This document shows, piece by piece, positions 1 through 5,409 of a stretch of DNA of 5,409 nt. Source of the stretch: UBA6022 sp036382575. GTDB lineage: Bacteria > Patescibacteriota > Saccharimonadia > Saccharimonadales > Saccharimonadaceae. Below the pieces are notes generated by a model. It saw only the letters and a program-made list of their open reading frames with translations, was not told the origin of the DNA and did not search any database. Location: assembly GCA_036382575.1 (NCBI GenBank), contig DASVHL010000065.1, forward strand, positions 1-5,409. Reading direction: 5' to 3'. Position 1 is the first letter of the stretch, and every line of letters begins with the position of its first letter. Position numbers and translations under genes: made by a program.

Positions 1-1
1 A

Positions 2-73
2 GCAGCTGTTGTGAAAATCCTGAAGGATGCAAAACTACCAACAGAAGCCAAGCTGCACGAGGCAATTGCCTAG
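2..73 (+). CDS. C-terminal end of an unidentified upstream protein (partial)
   Basis: An open frame enters from the left edge and ends at TAG (71-73). It encodes the last 23 residues of a protein, ending KLHEAIA. The tail is Lys/Ala/Leu/Glu-rich and probably helical, and carries no motif that I recognise, so no function is assigned. The frame is chosen because its stop lies only 6 bases before the murJ ATG, the tight same-strand spacing seen throughout the window. No terminator lies between them, so this gene and murJ are probably co-transcribed. The evidence is weak because the fragment is so short. Confidence 0.55.
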   Translation, partial: AAVVKILKDAKLPTEAKLHEAIA

Positions 74-79
74 GGTACT

Positions 80-1702
80 ATGGGCCGAGTAACAAGCGCG
101 GTCGCCAAGGCGAACAAACGACTTCCAATCCAGCTAGCAGCAGTGCTGCTGGCTGGATCAACGTTGCTGTCTGCACTCCTTGGCGTACTGCGCGAACGTT
201 TCTTGAACCGTTTGTACTACGAAAACTACCCAACGGGAATCGATGCCTACACGGTAGCATTTACGCTACCGGACTTTATGTTTATTATTTTGGTATCGGG
301 TGCGTTGAGTGTCACCTTTATCCCAGTCTTTAATCAGCGCCTGGCAAAAGGTAATAAAAAGTCTGCCTGGGAACTGTCGACAAGCTTGATTAACTTCATG
401 GCCTTGATTACCCTGGCTGCCAGTATTTTGATTATTATCTTTGCCGAGCCAATCGTGCAGTATATTGTAGCGCCAGGTCTGGATGAGGCGAGCCGTGCAC
501 TTGCCGTCAGTATGATGCGGGTGATTGCCGTTAACCCATTCTTGTTTGCAATTGCGACGGTCATTGCCAGCATGCAGCAGGCGATCGGGCGCTTTACCTT
601 TTTTGCCCTGGCGCCAACTATTTATAACGTTGGTATTATTATCGGTACATTGTTCTTCACTAAAGGAATTACGATTTTCGGGTGGCAAGTATTTGAAGGT
701 GGCATTATGGGTGTGGCACTGGGTGTGGTACTGGGTTCGATCCTACAGCTACTGGTCAGCTCGATTGGTCTATTCGGACTCGGGTTTGATTACCGGTTCA
801 AGATTTTCTGGAAGAATAAAGGTTTTCGAAAAGTCCTTTCACTTTTGCCTGCCCGTTCACTCGACCAGGGGATGGACTACGTGGTTAGTATTGCCGAAAC
901 CAACCTGGCGTCGCGTATGGCGGCGGGAACAATTCGTGCTTACAACCAGGCGCTGACTTTGCATTTGATGCCGATTAACTTGATTGGTGTCGCGATTAGT
1001 ACGGCAGCTTTTCCAAGTCTTACTGAACGGTTGGGCGCAGGACGCATGGACCTGTTTACTAAAGAATTACGTAATACGATTCGTATTATCATCTGGATCA
1101 TTTTGCCGGTAGCAACGATCGCGTTCTTTGCTCGTGGCTATGTCGTGAACTTTATTAAAGAAGGTGGTGATCCACTGATGGCTAACCTCCTTGGCGCATT
1201 AGTCGTAGCGATTATTTTCCGTTCGATTTATCATATTGCTGCCCGCGGCTTTTATGCGCAACAGGATACGAAAACACCGCTGTACGTGTCTATTTTTGCT
1301 ATTGCCCTCAATGTTGGTTTAGCAATCTGGTTTACGATGGGACTCAAATGGGGTGCGTATGGACTTGCTTGGGCACAGTCAATTGTGGCGTTAGTTGAGG
1401 TAGTGATACTCTGCTTTATTATCTCTAAGCGCCTACCCGAATTATTTAATAGTGTCTTTATGCATGCGTTGTGGCGGATTGCTACTGCAACAGTTATGAT
1501 GGGCGTGACGAGCTATGTATTGGTAAATATTTTCCAGCTGCAAGATGTCGATCAAAAATTCCTCGAAACCTTCCCGAAGTTTATCGTGATTGTACTAGCT
1601 AGCTTGTCGGCCTACGTTTGGTTCAGTCGCATCCTTGGCCTGAAAGAAGCTGATCCAATTATCAAGCGTGTTAAAGCCGTCTTGTTTGGAAAAGCTCGCT
1701 AA
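80..1702 (+). CDS. murJ: MurJ/MviN-family lipid II flippase
   Basis: This 540-residue polytopic membrane protein is of the MurJ/MviN family (MOP superfamily), which moves lipid-linked peptidoglycan precursor across the cytoplasmic membrane. Hydrophobic segments run through almost the whole length, consistent with about 14 helices. Family landmarks are the helix 1-2 region with Arg38 (GVLRER) and Asp55 (DAYTVAF), the LP..(8)..GA...FIPVF block at 63-84, and the highly characteristic GFYAQQDTKTP at 390-400. Length is close to the family norm (about 510 in E. coli), with a short basic N-terminal extension. By alignment from memory, residues matching E. coli Arg52, Arg53, Glu57 and Arg270 are Phe68, Ile69, Ser73 and Thr293, so the usual cationic cavity is altered. 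The ATG at 80 has only a weak AGGG (72-75) in front. It probably shares a transcript with the upstream gene. The family call is secure; transport of lipid II itself is inferred. Confidence 0.9.
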   Translation: MGRVTSAVAKANKRLPIQLAAVLLAGSTLLSALLGVLRERFLNRLYYENYPTGIDAYTVAFTLPDFMFIILVSGALSVTFIPVFNQRLAKGNKKSAWELSTSLINFMALITLAASILIIIFAEPIVQYIVAPGLDEASRALAVSMMRVIAVNPFLFAIATVIASMQQAIGRFTFFALAPTIYNVGIIIGTLFFTKGITIFGWQVFEGGIMGVALGVVLGSILQLLVSSIGLFGLGFDYRFKIFWKNKGFRKVLSLLPARSLDQGMDYVVSIAETNLASRMAAGTIRAYNQALTLHLMPINLIGVAISTAAFPSLTERLGAGRMDLFTKELRNTIRIIIWIILPVATIAFFARGYVVNFIKEGGDPLMANLLGALVVAIIFRSIYHIAARGFYAQQDTKTPLYVSIFAIALNVGLAIWFTMGLKWGAYGLAWAQSIVALVEVVILCFIISKRLPELFNSVFMHALWRIATATVMMGVTSYVLVNIFQLQDVDQKFLETFPKFIVIVLASLSAYVWFSRILGLKEADPIIKRVKAVLFGKAR

Positions 1703-1714
1703 AAATGGTATAAT
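1686..1714 (+). promoter_or_regulatory. Predicted sigma-A promoter for lepA
   Basis: A perfect TATAAT -10 box (1709-1714) is preceded by TG at 1706-1707, giving an extended -10. A -35-like TTGGAA (1686-1691, 4 of 6 to consensus) lies exactly 17 bases upstream, inside the last codons of murJ. The expected transcription start is near 1721, which would leave only about 7 untranslated bases before the lepA ATG at 1728. No Shine-Dalgarno sequence could fit in such a leader. Confidence 0.75.
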
Positions 1715-1727
1715 TTACCTCTGTAGT

Positions 1728-3506
1728 ATGAACCAATCTCAAATTAGAAATTTCTGTATCATTGCCCATATCGACCATGGTAAGTCGACACTTGCTGACC
1801 GCATGCTAGAACTTACTGGTACTGTCCAAAAGCGTGACATGAAATCACAGCTGCTAGATAGCATGGATCTGGAGCGTGAAAAGGGTATCACGATTAAACT
1901 TGCCCCAGTACGTATGAGCCATAAAGGCTACGACCTGAATCTTATCGATACACCCGGGCATGTGGACTTTAGTTATGAAGTCAGTCGTTCACTTGAAGCC
2001 TGTGAAGGCGCAATTTTGGTGGTAGATGCCAGCCAGGGTATCCAGGCGCAGACGCTTGCTAACGTGTATTTAGCACTTGCCGCAGATCTGACAATTATTC
2101 CAGTGCTAAATAAAATTGACCTTCCAGCTGCTGATGTGCCGCGCGTTTCAGCTGAGATTATTAACCTGCTTGGTTGTAGCGATGATGATATTCTCAAGAT
2201 TAGTGCCAAGACTGGTGAAGGTGTGATCGAAGTCCTCGATGCCGTAGTTGAGCGAGTTGCTCCACCGACAGGTGATGCCGATGCACCGACTCGTGCCTTG
2301 ATCTTTGATAGCTACTATGATGATTACCGTGGTGTGATTCTGTACACCCGCGTTGTCGACGGTACGATTAAAAAAGGTGATACGATTCACATGCTGGCCA
2401 CCAGTGCTGATGGTATCGCTCTGGAAGTTGGTGCCCTGAACCCAACCATGAAAGCTGGACCTGACCTATCAACTGGTGAAATTGGCTATATCGTGACTAA
2501 CCTCAAAACCACTCGTGATGCCAAGGTAGGCGACACGGTTACGACTCGTCGTTCTCAGGCGAAAGATATGTTACCTGGCTATCAAAATGTCAAACCATTT
2601 GTCTACGCGGGCTTTTTCCCGGTTTCTAACGAGGATTATCAAGAGCTAAAGGATGCGGTTGAAAAACTGAGCCTGAGTGATTCGGCATTACAGTTCGAGC
2701 CAGAAAACTCACCAGTTCTTGGGTTTGGTGTTCGCATCGGTTTCTTAGGCCTCCTTCATATGGACATTGTCCGTGAACGTTTGGAGCGTGAATATAATCT
2801 TGATCTTGTCGTAACTAATCCATCGACCGACTATCAAGTCAGTCTGGCTGACGGTACGCAGGTTGATATTAAAAGCGCCAGTGACTTACCTGATGTATCA
2901 CGCATTAAAGAAATTCGTGAACCTTGGATCAAGGGTGAAATTATTGTGCCAAAAGATTACATTGGCGCAGTGATTCAATTGATCGTCAACAAGCGTGGTC
3001 AGCAGCGCAATCTTAGCTATATCGACGAGCGAGCACTTATTAGTTTTGAAGCGCCACTTGCAAACCTGCTCACTGACTTTTATGACCAACTAAAATCAGT
3101 CACCAGTGGCTATGGTAGCTTTAACTACGAACTTGATAAGTATATTGTCGAGGATCTCGTGCGTGTTGATTTTTATGTGGCCGGTGAAATTGTTGACGCG
3201 CTTTCAGTTATGGCGCATCGTTCAGAGTCACAGCGCCTGGGACGCGAAATTGTCGACAAACTAAAAGAAGTTATCCCACGCCAAAATTTCCAGGTTGCAC
3301 TGCAGGCAGCCATCGGCGGTAAGTTTATCGCACGTGCTGACCTGTCGGCCTATCGAAAAGATGTGACCACAGGGCTTTATGGCGGTGATGTATCTCGTAA
3401 AAAGAAGGTACTCGCCAAGCAGGCTAAAGGTAAAAAACGCATGAAGCGATTTGGTAAAGTGGACATTCCTTCTGAAGCTTTTACGGTAATGCTTAAGCGC
3501 GACTAA
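1728..3506 (+). CDS. lepA: Elongation factor 4 (LepA), translational GTPase
   Basis: This 592-residue protein is elongation factor 4, a ribosome-associated GTPase related to EF-G and proposed to act on stalled or mistranslocated ribosomes or in 30S biogenesis. The G domain is intact: G1 AHIDHGKST (13-21), switch I LEREKGIT (48-55), G3 DTPGHVDF (74-81, with catalytic-type His78), G4 NKID (128-131) and G5 SAKTG (159-163). LepA-specific blocks follow: GFLGLLHM (338-345), the EP-P-G- stretch beginning the EF-G domain V-like region (about 398 on), and a C-terminal domain with RKDV, YGGD (551-554) and a basic GKKRMKRFG segment. Length is typical (about 600). The frame is open 60 bases further upstream, to an ATG at 1668 inside murJ. 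The ATG at 1728 is preferred because it matches the usual family N-terminus (IRNFCIIAHIDHGKS) and follows the promoter. The usual Ala-Lys-Cys before YGGD is Thr-Gly-Leu here. Confidence 0.97.
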   Translation: MNQSQIRNFCIIAHIDHGKSTLADRMLELTGTVQKRDMKSQLLDSMDLEREKGITIKLAPVRMSHKGYDLNLIDTPGHVDFSYEVSRSLEACEGAILVVDASQGIQAQTLANVYLALAADLTIIPVLNKIDLPAADVPRVSAEIINLLGCSDDDILKISAKTGEGVIEVLDAVVERVAPPTGDADAPTRALIFDSYYDDYRGVILYTRVVDGTIKKGDTIHMLATSADGIALEVGALNPTMKAGPDLSTGEIGYIVTNLKTTRDAKVGDTVTTRRSQAKDMLPGYQNVKPFVYAGFFPVSNEDYQELKDAVEKLSLSDSALQFEPENSPVLGFGVRIGFLGLLHMDIVRERLEREYNLDLVVTNPSTDYQVSLADGTQVDIKSASDLPDVSRIKEIREPWIKGEIIVPKDYIGAVIQLIVNKRGQQRNLSYIDERALISFEAPLANLLTDFYDQLKSVTSGYGSFNYELDKYIVEDLVRVDFYVAGEIVDALSVMAHRSESQRLGREIVDKLKEVIPRQNFQVALQAAIGGKFIARADLSAYRKDVTTGLYGGDVSRKKKVLAKQAKGKKRMKRFGKVDIPSEAFTVMLKRD

Positions 3507-3509
3507 TCT

Positions 3510-3517
3510 GTTATACT
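3510..3517 (+). promoter_or_regulatory. Predicted extended -10 promoter for the guanylate kinase-like gene
   Basis: TATACT (3512-3517, 5 of 6 to consensus) preceded by TG at 3509-3510 forms an extended -10 element in the 18-base gap after lepA. I see no convincing -35 at 16-18 bases, which an extended -10 can tolerate. The expected start is at about 3524, and the ATG is at 3525, so the transcript would be leaderless. Only a poor GGGA (3518-3521) could pass for a ribosome binding site, and it is too close to the ATG. Confidence 0.6.
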
Positions 3518-3524
3518 GGGACGA

Positions 3525-4238
3525 ATGAACGAAATTGACCAATTGATTGACCAATACGAACCATCTGAACGTGCGGTCGAACTGATTCGTAATACCCACA
3601 TTGCACTACTCGTTGGTATTTCTGGTGCCGGCAAAGACACTATCAAAAAGCAATTACTGGAAAAGCCCGACTACAGTGATATTATTTCACATACGACTCG
3701 CTCGCCTCGTGTAAATAATGGGGTAATGGAAGTGGCCGATGTTGACTATCATTTTATTGATGAGACGACCGCCAGGACTATGCTCGAAAACCATGATTTT
3801 ATTGAAGCTAAATTTGTTCATCATACCGTGTATGGAACAAGTCTTGAGGAATTAGAAAAGGCGAGTAGCGCTAACAAGATTGCCGTGACGGACATTGATG
3901 TTCAGGGCGTGAGCGAATATAAAGCGATATCACCTAATGTCATCGCCATCTTTGTTATCCCGCCAAGTTATTCGATATGGCGTGAACGTTTAGCGCAGCG
4001 CTATGAATCGCCTGAAGCGTTTGAGGCTGAATGGACGAAGCGTCGCAATAGCGCAGTGAGTGAACTAACGCATGCCCTTGAAGTGCCGTATTATCACTTT
4101 GTTATTAATGATTCACTCGAGCGTGCCGTGACAGTTGCTGATGAAATTGCGCATCGCCCTGATGTATTCCTGCGTAAAGATGATGAAGCCCGTCTGCGTG
4201 CTCGCGATCTTTTGACGGCGATTGAAACCAGTCTCTAG
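3525..4238 (+). CDS. Guanylate kinase-like nucleoside monophosphate kinase
   Basis: This 237-residue protein resembles guanylate kinase, which makes GDP from GMP and ATP in the cytoplasm. Motifs in order are: P-loop GISGAGKDT (31-39), TTRSPR (57-62, GMP-phosphate arginines), DYHF (74-77), FIEAKFVHHTVYGT (92-105, matching the E and YGT of the GMP site), DIDVQG (123-128, matching the family's DIDVQG), IPP (145-147), an Arg-rich lid region (R153-R174) and VIND (193-196). These contacts argue for a working GMP kinase. It is longer than the usual 190-210 residues, with about 25 extra at the N-terminus and an Arg/Asp/Glu-rich C-terminal extension. The residue after the P-loop lysine is Asp, where guanylate kinases have Ser/Thr, followed by Thr39, as in the GKGT of adenylate kinases. 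ATG 3525 is chosen because the next in-frame ATG (Met68) lies beyond the P-loop. It could be the cell's gmk or a diverged paralogue, so the symbol is withheld. Confidence 0.85.
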   Translation: MNEIDQLIDQYEPSERAVELIRNTHIALLVGISGAGKDTIKKQLLEKPDYSDIISHTTRSPRVNNGVMEVADVDYHFIDETTARTMLENHDFIEAKFVHHTVYGTSLEELEKASSANKIAVTDIDVQGVSEYKAISPNVIAIFVIPPSYSIWRERLAQRYESPEAFEAEWTKRRNSAVSELTHALEVPYYHFVINDSLERAVTVADEIAHRPDVFLRKDDEARLRARDLLTAIETSL

Positions 4239-4261
4239 CACTCTGTTTGCATGAGTGCTAA
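4235..4261 (+). promoter_or_regulatory. CIRCE operator (HrcA binding site)
   Basis: The inverted repeat CTAGCACTC (4235-4243), a 9-base spacer (4244-4252), then GAGTGCTAA (4253-4261) matches the CIRCE consensus TTAGCACTC-N9-GAGTGCTAA at 17 of 18 arm positions. The single difference is C for T at the first base. CIRCE is bound by HrcA and represses class I heat-shock genes. The left arm contains the TAG stop of the kinase gene (4236-4238), and the spacer contains the probable -35 of the hrcA promoter. Confidence 0.97.
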
Positions 4262-4275
4262 CGATACGTTAAAAT
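4247..4275 (+). promoter_or_regulatory. Predicted hrcA promoter, overlapping CIRCE
   Basis: The -10 box TAAAAT (4270-4275, 5 of 6 to consensus) lies 17 bases downstream of a weak -35 TTGCAT (4247-4252) that sits in the CIRCE spacer. HrcA bound to CIRCE would cover the -35 and block RNA polymerase. The predicted start is at or within a base or two of the hrcA ATG (4282), so the transcript should be leaderless. Confidence 0.65.
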
Positions 4276-4281
4276 AGAGAC

Positions 4282-4992
4282 ATGACAGAGCGTCAAATCC
4301 AAATCTTAGCGGCTATCATTGAGCAGTATGCAGAAATTGCTGCACCTGTTGGTAGTGTTATCTTAGCGAAGCTGTTTAATGTGTCGAGTGCGACAATTCG
4401 TAGTGAAATGGCGCGTCTTGAAGAGATGGGATTAATCATGCAGCCTCACACCAGTGCTGGCCGTGTGCCAACCGATCAGGGGTATCGTTTTTATGTAAAT
4501 ACCTTGACCGAGCAGCATGCCAAGGAGGAGCCGAAACAACTTGATCGCAGTGCGAGAGCGATTGAGGCACGGGTGAATACGTATGGTGATCGTGCAGACC
4601 GAGCGATCCGCAGCGCGGTTGATAGCTTGGTGGATCTAACGCAAAACCTTGGTCTGGCGACGATTGGCGACGAACTATATATGAGCGGGATCGGCAATCT
4701 CTTTAGCCAGCCGGAATTTATGAGCGGCACCCATGCCCAGTCGGTTGCACGTTTACTTGATAATCTAGAGCCTTGGCTCCGTGAGGCAGCGCCAAACGAA
4801 CCACTAAACGTTTATATTGGGGCCGAAAATCCAATTGGCAAAACCAGTGGCGCTAGTTTGATCATTAGCCGCTTTCGTTCACCGTATAGCGATCGAAGCT
4901 ATATCGGTGTACTAGGTCCAACTCGCCAAAGTTATGGCAAAGTGATGCGCCTGGTCCGCCATGCCGGTGCCATGCTAGAGGAGGTGTTGTAA
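4282..4992 (+). CDS. hrcA: Heat-inducible transcription repressor HrcA (compact form)
   Basis: HrcA represses class I heat-shock operons by binding CIRCE, and depends on chaperones for its active fold. The N-terminal winged-helix domain is clear (1-72): TERQIQIL, PVGS (22-25), SSATIRSEMARLEEMG (35-50) and QPHTSAGRVPTDQGYRFYV (54-72). C-terminal family blocks are also present: MSGIGNLFSQPEF (134-146), IGAEN (179-183), SLI (192-194) and GVLGPTRQSY (209-218). At 236 residues it is about 100 shorter than usual (about 340). The loss is internal: the sequence passes from LVDLTQNLGLAT (116-127) almost directly to ELYMSG (131-136), skipping the segment that in typical HrcA holds the start of the GAF-like domain and the inserted dimerisation domain. 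The frame is intact, so this is a streamlined protein and not a pseudogene. The CIRCE directly upstream implies autoregulation. The start is fixed by the conserved TERQ at the N-terminus. Confidence 0.95.
   Translation: MTERQIQILAAIIEQYAEIAAPVGSVILAKLFNVSSATIRSEMARLEEMGLIMQPHTSAGRVPTDQGYRFYVNTLTEQHAKEEPKQLDRSARAIEARVNTYGDRADRAIRSAVDSLVDLTQNLGLATIGDELYMSGIGNLFSQPEFMSGTHAQSVARLLDNLEPWLREAAPNEPLNVYIGAENPIGKTSGASLIISRFRSPYSDRSYIGVLGPTRQSYGKVMRLVRHAGAMLEEVL
4979..4986 (+). promoter_or_regulatory. Perfect Shine-Dalgarno site for the 44-codon ORF
   Basis: AGGAGGTG matches the full bacterial anti-Shine-Dalgarno complement. It sits within the last codons of hrcA, with 7 bases between AGGAGG and the ATG at 4992. 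It is the strongest ribosome binding site in the window and is the main evidence that the small ORF is translated. Confidence 0.85.
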
Positions 4993-5126
4993 TGCAAATT
5001 ATAGATGTAATCGTAAATGGAATTACCGCCGTCGTTAAAGCGATTGTTGACGCTATCGTCGCAGTTATTAATGCAATCGGCGATGTCATTATTAGTTTAA
5101 TTAATGCCATTGGGAATTTATTTTAG
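4992..5126 (+). CDS. 44-residue amphipathic, hendecad-repeat peptide of unknown function
   Basis: I do not recognise this small protein. It starts at an ATG that overlaps the hrcA TAA by one base (TAATG), is preceded by a perfect Shine-Dalgarno site, and ends at TAG (5124-5126), 10 bases before grpE, so it is translationally coupled inside the heat-shock operon. The peptide is rich in Ile, Val, Ala and Asn, with no Cys, Arg, His, Pro or Trp and only four charged side chains (Asp5, Lys16, Asp20, Asp31). It reads as 11-residue repeats: residues 11-21 ITAVVKAIVDA, 22-32 IVAVINAIGDV and 33-43 IISLINAIGNL, with 1-10 fitting a partial fourth copy. On a helix (100 degrees per residue) every Asp, Lys, Asn, Gln, Ser and Thr falls in a sector of about 140 degrees. 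A membrane-associated or self-assembling amphipathic helix is the likely structure. Size and character recall staphylococcal beta-type phenol-soluble modulins or leaderless bacteriocins, but that resemblance is general only. No cleavable signal peptide is evident. Confidence 0.75.
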   Translation: MQIIDVIVNGITAVVKAIVDAIVAVINAIGDVIISLINAIGNLF

Positions 5127-5130
5127 GGAG
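5125..5130 (+). promoter_or_regulatory. Shine-Dalgarno site for grpE
   Basis: AGGGAG, containing the core GGAG (5127-5130), lies 6 bases before the grpE ATG at 5137 and overlaps the stop codon of the preceding small ORF. This supports the grpE start and suggests coupled translation along the operon. Confidence 0.7.
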
Positions 5131-5136
5131 TAGACA

Positions 5137-5409
5137 ATGACAAAAAGTAAAAAAGTAGAAGATTTAGAAGAACAGATCGTTGAATTAACAGGTGATTTGC
5201 AGCGCACCCGTGCTGACTTTGAGAATTATCGTAAGCGTGCCGAAGCAGACAAAGTATCTACCTATCAGCATGGTCAGTCAGCGGCGATTTTGAAATTATT
5301 ACCAGTGATCGATAATATCGAGCGCGCCGTAACCTACACTCCAGAGGAGCTAAAGGATAACAAGTGGGTGCAGGGTATTTCAGGACTTGTTAAGAACCTG
5401 GAGAAAACA
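5137..5409 (+). CDS. grpE: Nucleotide exchange factor GrpE (5' part, cut by window end)
   Basis: The first 91 codons of GrpE, the cytoplasmic co-chaperone that releases ADP from DnaK. The N-terminus is a charged, predicted coiled-coil helix (about 5-48) containing RADFENYRKRAE (25-36), the hallmark family segment. It is followed by LLPVIDNIERA (54-64) and GISGLVKNLEK (80-90), both standard GrpE motifs leading to the C-terminal beta domain beyond the edge. The disordered acidic leader common in other GrpE proteins is very short here, with the coiled coil starting almost at once. It lies downstream of hrcA and CIRCE in the classical order hrcA-grpE-(dnaK-dnaJ), so it should be induced by heat through HrcA release. 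A separate promoter is not convincing. Confidence 0.96.
   Translation, partial: MTKSKKVEDLEEQIVELTGDLQRTRADFENYRKRAEADKVSTYQHGQSAAILKLLPVIDNIERAVTYTPEELKDNKWVQGISGLVKNLEKT

Noticed and set aside
60..71. Perfect 12-base palindrome AGGCAATTGCCT just before murJ
   Set aside because: About one such palindrome is expected by chance in a window of this size. It has no loop for a hairpin, and it is explained by the codons at the end of the upstream gene.
266..688. 140-codon minus-strand ORF opposite murJ
   Set aside because: It is a shadow of the coding strand, with no motif, no ribosome binding site and no promoter context.
525..956. 143-codon + strand ORF within murJ in another frame
   Set aside because: Its composition is unlike a real protein (Trp/Ser/Arg-rich) and it lies wholly inside the well-supported murJ frame.
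1668..1727. Possible 20-residue N-terminal extension of LepA from an ATG inside murJ
   Set aside because: It overlaps murJ, does not match the LepA family N-terminus, and the predicted promoter's transcript would begin downstream of that ATG.
4865..5110. Minus-strand ORF with a hydrophobic N-terminus opposite hrcA and the small ORF
   Set aside because: The hydrophobicity is a by-product of the antisense of Ile/Val/Asn/Ala codons. No ribosome binding site or family match is evident, and the + strand ORF has much better support.
5119..5124. TATTTT as a -10 box for a separate grpE promoter
   Set aside because: It matches only 4 of 6 bases, has no TG extension and no good -35, and grpE already has a Shine-Dalgarno site within an operon.
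80..5126. UGA recoding to glycine, as in some CPR bacteria
   Set aside because: No in-frame TGA occurs in the long ORFs, and all conserved proteins read through in the standard code. The lack of TGA stops in six genes is too small a sample to mean anything.
1..5409. Mobile elements, CRISPR arrays, tRNA/rRNA genes or intrinsic terminators
   Set aside because: I saw no direct repeat array, no transposase, no RNA gene motif and no GC-rich hairpin followed by a T run. Nearly every base is coding.

Overview
The window is a densely packed, single-direction stretch of a bacterial chromosome. All recognisable genes are on the + strand and gaps are 43 bases or less. It holds the last codons of an unidentified gene, a MurJ-family lipid flippase (murJ), elongation factor 4 (lepA), a guanylate kinase-like protein, a CIRCE operator with the heat-shock repressor hrcA, an overlooked 44-codon ORF, and the beginning of grpE, cut by the window end.

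Organism: the standard code is used. The long ORFs contain no in-frame TGA, and all six visible stops are TAA or TAG. Short spacing, a much shortened HrcA, a divergent MurJ and -10 boxes placed almost on top of start codons suggest a reduced genome of the Patescibacteria/CPR type, perhaps Saccharibacteria. That is an inference from overall character; no rRNA or other phylogenetic marker is present.

Layout: bases 1-73 are the tail of an upstream gene and murJ (80-1702) follows 6 bases later. lepA (1728-3506), the kinase (3525-4238) and hrcA (4282-4992) each have their own sigma-A-like -10 box only 6-13 bases before the ATG and no good Shine-Dalgarno site, so their transcripts should be leaderless or nearly so. 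Downstream the mode changes. The 44-codon ORF (4992-5126) overlaps the hrcA stop by one base and has a perfect Shine-Dalgarno sequence. grpE (5137 onward) also has a recognisable one. No intrinsic terminator is visible, so read-through between genes is likely.

How the genes fit together: hrcA, the small ORF and grpE form the front of a class I heat-shock operon, in which HrcA binds CIRCE and represses its own operon. GrpE is the nucleotide exchange factor of DnaK, and dnaK/dnaJ are expected beyond the window. murJ (cell wall), lepA (translation) and the kinase (nucleotide metabolism) are housekeeping neighbours. The most notable item is the 44-residue peptide: it consists of about four 11-residue repeats that form an amphipathic helix with one narrow polar stripe, and it sits between a heat-shock repressor and a co-chaperone.
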